DNA of 28,004 bases from UBA12481 sp012523435 (GTDB lineage: Bacteria; Bacteroidota; Bacteroidia; Bacteroidales; UBA12481), in assembly GCA_028686135.1 (NCBI GenBank), contig JAQUCP010000026.1:1-28004 (forward strand). Reading direction: 5' to 3'. Shown here one piece after another: positions 9,452-17,672 of this stretch. The notes under the pieces were generated by a model that did no database searches, was not told the DNA's origin, and worked only from the letters and a program-made list of their open reading frames with translations. Position numbers and translations under genes: made by a program. The stretch's first letter is position 1, and each line of letters opens with the position of its first letter.

Positions 9452-9613
9452 AAAAAGATGAAGGCATCAACGTAATTGTATCACTACCTTGCGAAGTGAA
9501 AGTCTTAAAAAATGTGAAATTAGTGGTTACCAATAGGATCGGTTGTTGGTTTTCACCAGATGAATCGTAATTTTACCCGGCTTATCGTCCCCCATGATTA
9601 AGCGACCGATAAT

Positions 9614-9621
9614 TATTTTTG
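9614..9621 (+). promoter_or_regulatory. Bacteroidota-type -7 element before the lipoprotein operon
   Basis: TATTTTTG matches the TAnnTTTG consensus and lies 27 bases before the ATG at 9649. No good -33 TTG partner is visible, so this is a candidate only. The rest of the 9442-9648 gap shows nothing else recognisable. Confidence 0.4.
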
Positions 9622-9648
9622 TAACTTGTTGATTGATTGATCCATAAG

Positions 9649-10668
9649 ATGAGGAAATCTATTTTTTGGGGTTTCTGTGCGTTGCTTTTAACTCCGGTGT
9701 TTCATAACTGCTCCACTGATTTTGAGATGAATGCCGAAAACCTCAATGTTCCAATTGCCTATTGCATTCTGAACAGTGCTGATTCTTTTCAGTATGTCCG
9801 GCTCCAGAAGACCTATCTGGTTGATCAGGCTGCTCTGGAGACACCTCCTCATCCAGATAGCATGATTTTCCCTGGTGAGGTAGTCATTTCGATCGAACGG
9901 TGGCAAGACGGAAAACCTGTCGAAACTGTTCTTTTTCAGCCTGTTACAGATATACCAAAAGACACAGGGTTTTTCCCAACCGAAAATCACATTCTTTATC
10001 GGGCCAAGTTGAAAGTTCAACCGCTGCAGAAATACCGTATATACATCTACATTGGTGACAAAGAGAAGGTTATGTATGCCGAAACCAACACCATTGGCCG
10101 GCTCACCGTGGTAGATCCGTTGGACATTCCGCAGCGGAAGATCAGCCTCACTACCGGAACCAACTACATTAGTCGTTGGCAACCAGTGCAAAATGCTGGA
10201 ATTTACCAGGTTGCACTGCGGTTTAATTACAAAGAAACTAAAGATGGCGTAACTGAGTTGCGCTATTTCGATTGGCCTCAGGGGTACACCAAGCCCTCCT
10301 CCGCCATTGATTTCCTCTCCAGTGAAATCAGCGGTGCAAGGTTTATGCACCTCCTAGCTGAGAACATCCCTGTTGATCCCGGGGTAGTTAGAGAAGTTGA
10401 GAGCTTCGACTTTGCCATTCTCAGTGGCGGGATGGAATTAAGATACTATATTGAATCGACAGCTCCATCCGAAGGAGCGCTATTGGAAAAACCTGTCTAT
10501 TCTAATATCACCAACGGGGTCGGACTCTTCAGTACCATCTCGCGCGTGGATGTCACCGGGCTGCCCGCGTCCTCTGTTACCATCGATAGCATTGCTTACA
10601 GCCCCTTCACCCGTGAGTTGAATTTCCTCGACCATACGGGCGATCGGGATAGTACCAACAGATTTTAA
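9649..10668 (+). CDS. Predicted lipoprotein, DUF4249-like (outer-membrane associated, function unknown)
   Basis: This is a 339-residue protein with a lipoprotein signal peptide: hydrophobic FWGFCALLL and candidate lipid Cys21 in HNC. A TTG at 9637 is in frame, but ATG at 9649 gives a standard signal peptide and is preferred. The body looks all-beta, with alternating hydrophobic strands and phrases such as FPGEVVISIERW, and an aromatic-rich C-terminal half. It resembles DUF4249-type Bacteroidota lipoproteins, which often sit beside TonB-dependent receptors; none is present here. It is the first of three consecutive lipoprotein genes (33 and 3 bases between them), so a shared surface role is likely. 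Family assignment is tentative and no enzyme motif was seen. Confidence 0.65.
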   Translation: MRKSIFWGFCALLLTPVFHNCSTDFEMNAENLNVPIAYCILNSADSFQYVRLQKTYLVDQAALETPPHPDSMIFPGEVVISIERWQDGKPVETVLFQPVTDIPKDTGFFPTENHILYRAKLKVQPLQKYRIYIYIGDKEKVMYAETNTIGRLTVVDPLDIPQRKISLTTGTNYISRWQPVQNAGIYQVALRFNYKETKDGVTELRYFDWPQGYTKPSSAIDFLSSEISGARFMHLLAENIPVDPGVVREVESFDFAILSGGMELRYYIESTAPSEGALLEKPVYSNITNGVGLFSTISRVDVTGLPASSVTIDSIAYSPFTRELNFLDHTGDRDSTNRF

Positions 10669-10701
10669 TCTATCCGATTTCAACGACAAAGAATTAAGGT
10701 C

Positions 10702-11160
10702 ATGAAAATCACTAACTTTTGGATGTTACTCGTAACCGGTCTGCTGTTGCTGGGTGGATGTGATCCGACCGACAATCCCCATGGAGGCGGAGACGATCCT
10801 ATCGATATAAAGCCCAAAGCTACCGGTACCCTGGAGATTGATTTTAAAGTGCCTTACAGCTACAGCTTACCGCCAAACAAAGTACTTCGGGCCGATCTGA
10901 GCATCGCAAAAGGCGCCGAGGAGCTTTACAAAGGGCGATTCATGCGTGTAGCTAATGTGTACAACAACAAAGCAAAATATACTTTTGAGTTGGAACCAGG
11001 CACTTACTATTATCAGGCTGGCATCGTGTGCATCGCTGAAGGAGACTCCTGCTCTGCCTCAAACTTTCCCGGCGGCCAATGGGGTATGAAATGGTCCATC
11101 GGCGTCGGAGTAGTCACGGCCAACAACACCACAACCGTTGTTCCTCAATTTACCAACTAA
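10702..11160 (+). CDS. Small predicted lipoprotein of unknown function
   Basis: This is a 152-residue protein with a clear lipoprotein signal, LLLLGGC, and lipid Cys20. An acidic, Gly-rich linker (CDPTDNPHGGGDDP) follows, then a compact beta-rich domain with a YELEPGTYYY-like turn. An AAGG lies a few bases before the ATG. It falls between two other lipoprotein genes on the same strand and ends 3 bases before the next. No family was recognised. Acidic residues right after the lipid Cys recall surface-export signals described for Bacteroidota lipoproteins, but that reading is an inference. Confidence 0.7.
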   Translation: MKITNFWMLLVTGLLLLGGCDPTDNPHGGGDDPIDIKPKATGTLEIDFKVPYSYSLPPNKVLRADLSIAKGAEELYKGRFMRVANVYNNKAKYTFELEPGTYYYQAGIVCIAEGDSCSASNFPGGQWGMKWSIGVGVVTANNTTTVVPQFTN

Positions 11161-11163
11161 CGA

Positions 11164-12894
11164 ATGAAAAGAACTGTATTCCTGCTGATTGCTATATCAT
11201 TGCTGGTAGTTGGATGTGATAAAGATCCGGTACCTACCACCCCTCCTATCGCTGCTTTTAAAGTTCAACCTGAAAACGGACTAACCACCACTGTGTTCCA
11301 GTTTAATGCCACAGAGACCAAAGCGACGGACGACAGAGACACGATTTTGTTCCTCCGCTGGGACTGGGATAATGATTCAATCTGGGATACAGGATTCTCC
11401 AGGGCCAAATCTTTCAAACACCGCTACTATCAGCCTGGAACGTACACTGCACGACTGGAAGCTAGAAATGATGCAGGACAAAGCGATACCGTTCAGATAA
11501 CCATCAACGTAGGACAAGGCAACAGCGCCCCTCAACCACACCTGAATGTCAACCCCCTCAGTGGTAACCTGCGAACCGTTTTCCATTGCGACGGCTCTAT
11601 GACCCGTGACGATGAAGATAGCCTCAACACCCTGAAGTTCCGGTGGGACTTCAACGGAGATGGCATCTGGGATACCGAATATGCTGAAGAAAACCGGGCA
11701 GACTATCTGTTCTCTAATGCTGGTCAGTACTATATCACGATGAACGTCGTTGATCCGAAAGGATTGACAGCCACCATCAACCAGCCGGTGATCGTCTCAC
11801 TCAGTAACCCGAACCTCGTCCCGGAATTCACATGGAACCCTGACCGACCAACCACGGCTGATACGATCCTATTTGATGCCTCCCAGAGCTATGATCCGGA
11901 ACATCCCGATAACTTCTTCACCTATCGGTGGAGCTTTACGCAAGATGGTACCTGGGAAACCGGCTATCAATCTGATCCAACCATCCGACACAACTTTGAG
12001 GATGAAGGCGAACAGTTTGTCACGCTTGAAATTCGCGACCAGTGGGGGCTTATCAACCAAAAGCAAACCCCTATCTGGGTGTACCATGCTAACAAAAAAC
12101 CAACAGCCACCTTTTTTGCCGGCTGCGATCATGGGAACCTAACCACCAACTTCTATTTCGACGCTGATGGCATCCATGATATGGAAGATCTGCGCGATCA
12201 ACTCCGGGTACGCTGGGATCTCGATGGAGACGGCAACTGGGATACGGATTACTCCAAAGAACGCATAATTCGCCACTCCTATACCCAGCCCGGAACGTAC
12301 GTGGTTACCCTCGAAGTTATCGATTCCGGCGGACTGACCGATGAAGCCTGGATTACCGTTACCGTCACTGATGGAACCAACCCGACCGACCTGATCATCG
12401 ACAAAGCCAAAGACATCTTCTATGGAACGGTGAAGATCGGTGACCAATGGTGGACCTCAGAAAACATGAACCACGGCTCAGGAAGAAATTGCTACGCCCG
12501 CCAAAGTTCTAACTGCAACATCTACGGCGGACTCTACAGCTGGACCTCCGCAATGGTCGGAGCAACCACCGAAAAAGCCAAAGGCATCTGCCCGGATGGC
12601 TGGCATATCCCAACAACTGCGGAATGGCAAGAACTAGTTGATTATCTTGGAGTTGACCAAGCCAGAAGCCGTCTGGAAGTTGGCGGTGATACCGATTTTA
12701 TGATGAAGTATGCAGGCCAGCGCGACACGTACAACCATTACGATCATCTCGGCTTTCTGGCAAACTACTGGACCAGTACCAAGTCAGCCGGCGAAAACGC
12801 CTGGATGTACTCTTTCCAAAACGATAAAGAGGATCCTTACAAGATCGTGCTCAGTCATACCTACCTGTTCAGCGTTCGCTGTATCAAGAATTAA
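11164..12894 (+). CDS. Lipoprotein with four PKD domains and a C-terminal FISUMP (Fibrobacter major paralog) domain
   Basis: This is a 576-residue predicted surface lipoprotein with signal MKRTVFLLIAISLLVVGC and lipid Cys18. Four PKD-like beta domains span about residues 28-402. Each has an RW-x-acidic loop and a PGTY/GQY-type turn before the last strand. The anchoring Trp residues are at 66, 161, 256 and 351. From about residue 420, GDQWWTSENMN, CPDGWHIPT, WTST and a final RCIKN match the FISUMP (Fib_succ_major) domain. That domain is common on cell-surface proteins of Bacteroidota and Fibrobacteres and has no known enzymatic role. PKD domains usually act as spacers or in protein-protein and carbohydrate contacts. 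The gene follows the small lipoprotein by 3 bases. Its TAA overlaps the stop of the convergent ccsBA gene. Confidence 0.85.
   Translation: MKRTVFLLIAISLLVVGCDKDPVPTTPPIAAFKVQPENGLTTTVFQFNATETKATDDRDTILFLRWDWDNDSIWDTGFSRAKSFKHRYYQPGTYTARLEARNDAGQSDTVQITINVGQGNSAPQPHLNVNPLSGNLRTVFHCDGSMTRDDEDSLNTLKFRWDFNGDGIWDTEYAEENRADYLFSNAGQYYITMNVVDPKGLTATINQPVIVSLSNPNLVPEFTWNPDRPTTADTILFDASQSYDPEHPDNFFTYRWSFTQDGTWETGYQSDPTIRHNFEDEGEQFVTLEIRDQWGLINQKQTPIWVYHANKKPTATFFAGCDHGNLTTNFYFDADGIHDMEDLRDQLRVRWDLDGDGNWDTDYSKERIIRHSYTQPGTYVVTLEVIDSGGLTDEAWITVTVTDGTNPTDLIIDKAKDIFYGTVKIGDQWWTSENMNHGSGRNCYARQSSNCNIYGGLYSWTSAMVGATTEKAKGICPDGWHIPTTAEWQELVDYLGVDQARSRLEVGGDTDFMMKYAGQRDTYNHYDHLGFLANYWTSTKSAGENAWMYSFQNDKEDPYKIVLSHTYLFSVRCIKN
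11245..12372 (+). repeat. Four tandem PKD-encoding repeats with an exact 285-base (95-residue) period
   Basis: Within the lipoprotein gene, equivalent Trp residues fall at 66, 161, 256 and 351, and a second Trp at 74, 169, 264 and 359. Each spacing is exactly 95 residues. Copies 1, 2 and 4 keep an acidic D-x-(D/N)-x-D loop; copy 3 has SFTQDGTWE instead. The repeats are divergent at base level. Confidence 0.8.
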
Positions 12895-15644
12895 CGGGAA
12901 ATCTCCCCCGTATTTTTCTTCGGTTGGGCGAAACGCAGATCGTTAAAGTAAGCGCCATAGATCAAGGCTAACAAAGCGATCATAATGATATAGGCAGCAA
13001 CTGGCATCTGTGGTGCCTCTCCTCCTGCATACGAATGCATTCCCCCTAGGAAGTAATTCACCCCGAAGTAGGTCATTAATACCGAGCTGAAAGCCAGAAT
13101 TGAGCCCAGATTGAGGGTAAAATTCCCCTCAAAGCCCTTGATCCGATGCATGTGCGTTACAAACACGTACACCAAAATGGTGATCAGGCACCAGGTCTCC
13201 TTTGGATCCCACCCCCAGTAACGTCCCCAGGATTGATTAGCCCAGATCGCCCCAAGAAAACAACCAATGGTGATAAGATAGAGCCCTACAATCAGCACAA
13301 TCTGATTGATGTTGGTCAAATGCTTGATATGAGCATCAACGCGTAGGTGATTGGTCCGCGACTTTGTCAGATATAACCCCATCACGATAATCCCGATCAG
13401 TGCTCCTAATCCAAGGAATGAATAGCTGGTCATGATTACCGCTACATGGATGGTGAGCCAGACAGATTTCAGTACCGGGACCAGTGGTGTGATCTCCGGG
13501 TTCATCCAGCTCATATGGGCAACCAATAACGAGAGCGCAGCCAGCAGAGCCGTCAGTGAGAGAGTCAGCATCGAGCGCCGCATCACCAATAGTCCCGCCA
13601 GAATGGTGCCCCAGGCAACAAAGATCATCGATTCGTATCCATTGCTCATTGGGGCATGACCGCTCAGATACCAGCGCAGGGCTAATCCCAACGTGTGAAT
13701 CAGAAATCCAACACCAACCAGCGCTGCCAACACCCGGCTCACCGGTCGGGCCCACCGGACCAACTTAAACAGGCTGAAAAGCTGAAGCGCCAGAAACAGT
13801 AACCCGATCATCCCATAGTATATCGTCAGGTTTTCAAACACCAGCAGGCGATTATAGAGAACCTCCAGACTCGCTTTGTTCGCTGGTGGCAACACCGCTG
13901 AGCCATACCGTCGCTGGAATTGTGCGATAGACTCCCGCTGTTCACCGGCTTGAGCAGGCGACGCCCTATAGAGCGCTTCCAGATATCCGGGTAGGGAGTT
14001 CAGGATCAAGAGCGAATCACCCTCCATCAATCCACCTGGCAACTCATTGCTTTCCAACCACTTAGCGTGAGGATCGCGAGGGTCGGGATAGATTTTCAAC
14101 AACCTCCCGGTCAGGCCAAGAAAGAAAACGTTGAGTTGTTCATCCAGTTTAATGACCGCCTTATCGAAACCGTTTCGTTGGTTGGGTTGCTTATTATGGG
14201 CTCCGTTGACCACTTCAGCCAGACGGTAGGAATCGCTGGTGACAAAATCGTTAAAGGATGCCAGCTTGCCCTGGAGTCTGAACATTCCAGCCAGCTCCGC
14301 ATTCTTCACTTCAAACAGCTTAACCGACTGCCACTTATCTGGTTCTGCCATCAGGCTTAGCCAGAACTGCTCTGGAGTCATCCCGGGTATTCGGTTATTA
14401 CCGGTGATCTTTCGGATCATCTCCTGAGCCAGCGTATTGACCGGTTTCATCCGGCCCTCACTTCCCTGGACCCACAGCTTTCCAAACTCGCGGGACTCTG
14501 ATTTCAGCGGGGGTTGGGGGAGTGACTGGCCTAGCACATCGTTAGGAATACCACCGATCATCACAAAAGCCAGCAACATCGTGGCCACAGCCACACCGCG
14601 ACGAGTCTCGCGAAGCAGTCGCCGGAACCGGCTTCCTGGAGCAAAAAGCGCCAGGATGATGAACAGAATCATCAGTGCGTACCCGACGTAGGTCACCGCT
14701 GTTCCCAATCCGTCATGGTTAACTGACAGCACTGTGCCCTGTTCATCCTGATCGTACGACGATTGGTAGAATCGGTACCCTCTGTGATTGAGGATGTTAT
14801 TCATGAAGATCCGGTAGGGTTGGTTCACTCCGGCATCGGCATCCAGGAGGACCACTTCGCTGGCAAAAGAGGAGGGGCTGTTGGAGCCTGGGTATCGTTC
14901 GAGCTGAAAATCATCCAGTTTCAGAGCAAATGGCAAGGCCATCGGTTTGGAGCCAAATCCGGCGGTAAAGCGGGTTCCGGCGATCTCGAACTCATTGGGA
15001 AAATACTCCTGCCCCTGTCGCCCGCGTACCATCACCACCTCAGATCCACCATTCAGATTAACCCGTATCTTCAGAACATCCGGATGGGCAACCTGATCCG
15101 CCATCCCGTCCATCCGCATGCTCGATCCGGAGAGGTATTCCAGGCTCCTAACCTTGATTTGATCGGCCCCGGCTTTCAAGCGCATCCTTACCTGCCGACC
15201 GCTCACGGCTGATAGATAGACTTTCTGCTCTTGTTCGGCGATGCCCAGAGAATTTTCGGCGCGAATATAAAAGTAGGTGTCGCTACTCAGATATTGAGAG
15301 GAGGTTTCCCCCTCCCGGATTCGCATGCTACCTTCCTCTCCCACAAAACGGGTGATAGCGGCGCCAAGGATAATCACCAGAAAAGCCACGTGAAAAAGGA
15401 ACACCGGAATTCGTTTTAACCGATAGAGTTTCAAGCGGATAATGCTGGCCAGGATATTCACAAAAGCCAAAAAAATAGCCAGCTCAAACCACCAGGCCTG
15501 GTACACCAGCGCATTCGCCGCCATCGTTCCGTGGCGACTTTCGATAAACGTGGCGGCGGCCATGCTGATCGCCAGAAGGGTCACGATAATGCCCATGAAA
15601 GCCATGGAGAAAAAGAAGGAGGCAATACGTTTCAAAAGTTTCAT
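12891..15644 (-). CDS. ccsBA: Fused cytochrome c biogenesis protein ResB-CcsA (system II CcsBA)
   Basis: This 917-residue membrane protein joins both halves of the system II haem-handling complex, which carries haem across the inner membrane and attaches it to apocytochrome c. The N-terminal ResB-like part (about 1-350) has several membrane helices around a large periplasmic beta-rich loop. A middle soluble segment (about 370-600) follows. The C-terminal CcsA part (about 610-917) is polytopic. It contains the haem-binding tryptophan-rich WGWDPKETW motif at 810-818, and HAPMSNGYES typical of CcsA. Fused CcsBA proteins are known in Bacteroidota and epsilonproteobacteria. It starts 5 bases after the DUF2461 stop and is the last gene of the minus-strand operon. 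Neighbouring metal-efflux and lipoprotein genes suggest a link with respiration or copper handling (inference). Confidence 0.94.
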   Translation of the reverse strand: MKLLKRIASFFFSMAFMGIIVTLLAISMAAATFIESRHGTMAANALVYQAWWFELAIFLAFVNILASIIRLKLYRLKRIPVFLFHVAFLVIILGAAITRFVGEEGSMRIREGETSSQYLSSDTYFYIRAENSLGIAEQEQKVYLSAVSGRQVRMRLKAGADQIKVRSLEYLSGSSMRMDGMADQVAHPDVLKIRVNLNGGSEVVMVRGRQGQEYFPNEFEIAGTRFTAGFGSKPMALPFALKLDDFQLERYPGSNSPSSFASEVVLLDADAGVNQPYRIFMNNILNHRGYRFYQSSYDQDEQGTVLSVNHDGLGTAVTYVGYALMILFIILALFAPGSRFRRLLRETRRGVAVATMLLAFVMIGGIPNDVLGQSLPQPPLKSESREFGKLWVQGSEGRMKPVNTLAQEMIRKITGNNRIPGMTPEQFWLSLMAEPDKWQSVKLFEVKNAELAGMFRLQGKLASFNDFVTSDSYRLAEVVNGAHNKQPNQRNGFDKAVIKLDEQLNVFFLGLTGRLLKIYPDPRDPHAKWLESNELPGGLMEGDSLLILNSLPGYLEALYRASPAQAGEQRESIAQFQRRYGSAVLPPANKASLEVLYNRLLVFENLTIYYGMIGLLFLALQLFSLFKLVRWARPVSRVLAALVGVGFLIHTLGLALRWYLSGHAPMSNGYESMIFVAWGTILAGLLVMRRSMLTLSLTALLAALSLLVAHMSWMNPEITPLVPVLKSVWLTIHVAVIMTSYSFLGLGALIGIIVMGLYLTKSRTNHLRVDAHIKHLTNINQIVLIVGLYLITIGCFLGAIWANQSWGRYWGWDPKETWCLITILVYVFVTHMHRIKGFEGNFTLNLGSILAFSSVLMTYFGVNYFLGGMHSYAGGEAPQMPVAAYIIMIALLALIYGAYFNDLRFAQPKKNTGEISR
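12894..12917 (+). terminator. Weak candidate terminator for the lipoprotein operon, inside the 3' end of ccsBA
   Basis: ACGGG (12894-12898) can pair with CCCGT (12907-12911) over an 8-base loop, followed by A and five T. The stem is only 5 bp, so it is weak, but it starts right at the stop codon. It lies wholly within the coding end of the opposite-strand gene. Confidence 0.4.
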
Positions 15645-15649
15645 AGAGC

Positions 15650-16101
15650 TCAGGTTTCAACCGACCGGTAAAGAAAATCATTAAATGGCTTCATCAACGC
15701 ATACTGCTCAATCACCCGGTCAACCANNNNNNNNNNNNNNNNNNNNNNNNNNNNNNNNNNNNNNNNNNNNNNNNNNNNNNNNNNNNNNNNNNNNNNNNNN
15801 NNNNNNNNNNNNNNNNNNNNNNNNNNGTATTCCGTCCGCCGCGCGACAGGTGTGCTCCAAAATTGTTCTTGTACGGCGTTTTGTCATGGGCAAAACGAGT
15901 ATCGCGGTAAATCCTGAATATCACCTGTTTAGGAGTTAAGGCCCGCAAACGCGAATCGATCCTGGACAGAGAGCTTAGCACCTCGGCGATGAATCCTTCA
16001 AACAGGGACCGCGCCTCCTCATAGGCCGCCCGGTTTTGCTCAAACCAGTCGCGATTATTGTTCTGCTCCAGCTCACTCAAAAAATTAAGAATTCGCCTCA
16101 T
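15650..16101 (-). CDS. DUF2461 (TIGR02453-type) protein interrupted by the assembly gap
   Basis: From ATG 16101, about 91 residues are readable before the N run. They contain NNNRDWFEQNR, IFRIYRDTRFAHDKTPYK and NFGAHLSRGG, which match the N-terminus of DUF2461 proteins (usually about 220 residues; function unknown). On the other side of the gap, a frame one base off reads VDRVIEQYALMKPFNDFLYRSVET then stop at 15650-15652. This matches the family's C-terminal PLNDFL-type ending. The true gene therefore ends at 15650, not at the apparent stop near 15712, which appears only if the N run is taken as exactly 100 bases. About 100 residues are missing. The stop lies 5 bases before the ccsBA ATG, and the start 16 bases after the permease stop. 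Confidence 0.8.
15727..15826. other. Assembly gap (100 N, placeholder length)
   Basis: Exactly 100 N interrupt the DUF2461 gene. The round number suggests a scaffold placeholder. Frame and family length indicate that the real missing length is longer. Confidence 0.97.
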
Positions 16102-16117
16102 GTCAGTAGTATAATGA

Positions 16118-17416
16118 TCAGTCTAACAGACCTTTATAAACATAGCCCAATGCTTTGATTCTGGATTCAACCAGCTCAGGATCAATATCCTTGCCCTTGA
16201 TTTTCACCACGCCTTCGGCCAGGTCAACCGTGACCTCCTCCACTCCATCCATGGCCATGAGTGTCTTTTCAACACTCATGCGGCAGTGGTTGCAAGTCAT
16301 CCCTTCGACGCGGATGTTGGTGTACAAGGCATCCGGTGAGGCCTGCGTGCGGGCATTGTTTTGTCCATCCATTTTTTGTGTTCTCTTGTTTACCACCAGT
16401 CGGCGGCCCCATTTATTCCATGCGGCCAGCAAAATGATGAAAGTTAAGACGATTGTAGATAACAGGTTAATTATGGGTCCTCCCATGGTATGATCGTGAT
16501 GAGCGTGGTGGTGCATCGAGAACCAGGATGTCGGGAGGAGTTCATTGATTAAAAACCCGGAGAGCAGGGCTCCGCCGATGATGGTTCCCAGATAGATTAG
16601 GAGTGACTTCCGGCCCATAGAATTTCCGACCACCATCATCGTGGCGACGTTGGTTGCCGGACCGGCCATGAGCAGCACCAGTGCGGCACCTGGGGAGAGG
16701 CCTTTCATGAGTAACACGGCGGCCAGGGGGATAGACCCGGTGGCACAGATGTACATGGGAACAGAAGCTAGGAGTACCAATCCCATCTCCAGCCAGGGAT
16801 TACCAATATGTTGGGTAAAGAAGCTATCAGGAATCACAATGGAGAGGATCGCAGCAGCTACCAACCCGATAACCAGCCATTTAACAATATCCTCCACCAG
16901 CTCACCAAAGCCATAGGAGATCACCGTTTTCATCCGTTGGCCAAGTGGCTGCTTCAGGGGCTTACTCTTGTCTGCTGCGGATTGTATCGTAGCTCCAAAC
17001 TGATTTTTCTCCAGGAGATGGCTGACTGTACCACCGAGGATGCCCGTTATCAGGGCAACAATCGGTCGGATGATAGCAAACGGAAGCCCCAGCATCGCAT
17101 AGGTAGCCAGGATAGAATCCACTCCGGTCTGGGGTGTGGAGATCAGAAAGGAGGTAGTTGCCCCCTTGGTAGCCCCGTTGCGGTAAAAAGCTATGCCGGT
17201 AGGGATCACCCCGCAGGAGCAGAGAGGCAGGGGAATACCCAGCACCGTGGCATTAACGAGGGAGCCGAAATTCCGGCGGCCCATGAATCGAGCAACGCCA
17301 TCGGATGGGATGAATGCCTTCAACAGTCCGGCAAAAAAGAACCCCAACAACAAGAAAGGAGCCATCTCGCTGACCAGAGAGTAGAGCTCCTGCCCAAAAA
17401 TTTTGACCATTTCCAT
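16118..17416 (-). CDS. SO_0444/DUF318-type metal efflux permease with C-terminal HMA domain
   Basis: This is a 432-residue inner-membrane permease with about eight or more hydrophobic segments. The N-terminal half carries PLPLCSCGVIP (Cys66, Cys68), the hallmark of the DUF318/ArsP-like permease superfamily. A His-rich stretch (HHHAHHDH, near 300) lies on a loop. After a polar linker, residues 367-432 form a heavy-metal-associated ferredoxin-like domain with MTCNHC (Cys375, Cys378), the usual Cu(I)/Zn-binding site. The family name in common use is Cu/Zn efflux transporter, so export of copper or zinc is the best guess; an organoarsenical role is less likely given the HMA and His loop. It lies between a small membrane protein and DUF2461 in the operon with ccsBA. 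ATG 17410 is a possible alternative start. Confidence 0.85.
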   Translation of the reverse strand: MEMVKIFGQELYSLVSEMAPFLLLGFFFAGLLKAFIPSDGVARFMGRRNFGSLVNATVLGIPLPLCSCGVIPTGIAFYRNGATKGATTSFLISTPQTGVDSILATYAMLGLPFAIIRPIVALITGILGGTVSHLLEKNQFGATIQSAADKSKPLKQPLGQRMKTVISYGFGELVEDIVKWLVIGLVAAAILSIVIPDSFFTQHIGNPWLEMGLVLLASVPMYICATGSIPLAAVLLMKGLSPGAALVLLMAGPATNVATMMVVGNSMGRKSLLIYLGTIIGGALLSGFLINELLPTSWFSMHHHAHHDHTMGGPIINLLSTIVLTFIILLAAWNKWGRRLVVNKRTQKMDGQNNARTQASPDALYTNIRVEGMTCNHCRMSVEKTLMAMDGVEEVTVDLAEGVVKIKGKDIDPELVESRIKALGYVYKGLLD

Positions 17417-17454
17417 TTTAGATGAGTGCTTTTAGGAATAACAATTCCCAGGAG

Positions 17455-17655
17455 TTATGGTTCAGGCTTCATCTCTTCATAGTCAACATATTCGCCCTCA
17501 TCTTTCCCTATAAGCTTGTCATTCTTAGTTTTAGGCGGCTCTTCCGGTGTCATCTCATCCTTCATTTTCCTGGTGGCTTTCCGGATGATCAAATAAAATC
17601 GGATCAACCTGTAAACCAGGTAAATAAGCAAAAGGATCAGTAGATATCTAAACAT
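17455..17655 (-). CDS. Small single-pass membrane protein (DUF4834-like), 66 residues
   Basis: A longer in-frame start at 17715 would overlap the upstream gene and adds an unconvincing leader. ATG 17655 gives MFRYLLILLLIYLVYRLIRFYL, a clean membrane helix, and leaves 17 bases after the previous stop. A basic stretch (RKATRKMKDE) and an acidic C-terminal tail with GEYVDYEEMK follow. This layout recalls small Bacteroidota proteins of the DUF4834 type, but I cannot confirm the family. It probably sits in the inner membrane with its charged tail in the cytoplasm. Function is unknown; it is in the five-gene minus-strand operon, 38 bases before the efflux permease. Confidence 0.65.
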   Translation of the reverse strand: MFRYLLILLLIYLVYRLIRFYLIIRKATRKMKDEMTPEEPPKTKNDKLIGKDEGEYVDYEEMKPEP

Positions 17656-17672
17656 ATTCAAATAATGGTTTT

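Noticed and set aside
9688..10350. 220-residue minus-strand open frame
   Set aside because: It is antisense to the lipoprotein gene, which has a signal peptide and a plausible promoter; the antisense product has no recognisable features.
15712..15727. C-terminus WLTG-stop for the DUF2461 gene
   Set aside because: It arises only by reading straight through 100 N. Another frame after the gap encodes the proper family C-terminus and ends at 15650.
16808..17425. 205-residue plus-strand open frame
   Set aside because: It lies opposite the well-supported efflux permease, has low-complexity Gln/Ser/Arg content and no recognisable domain.
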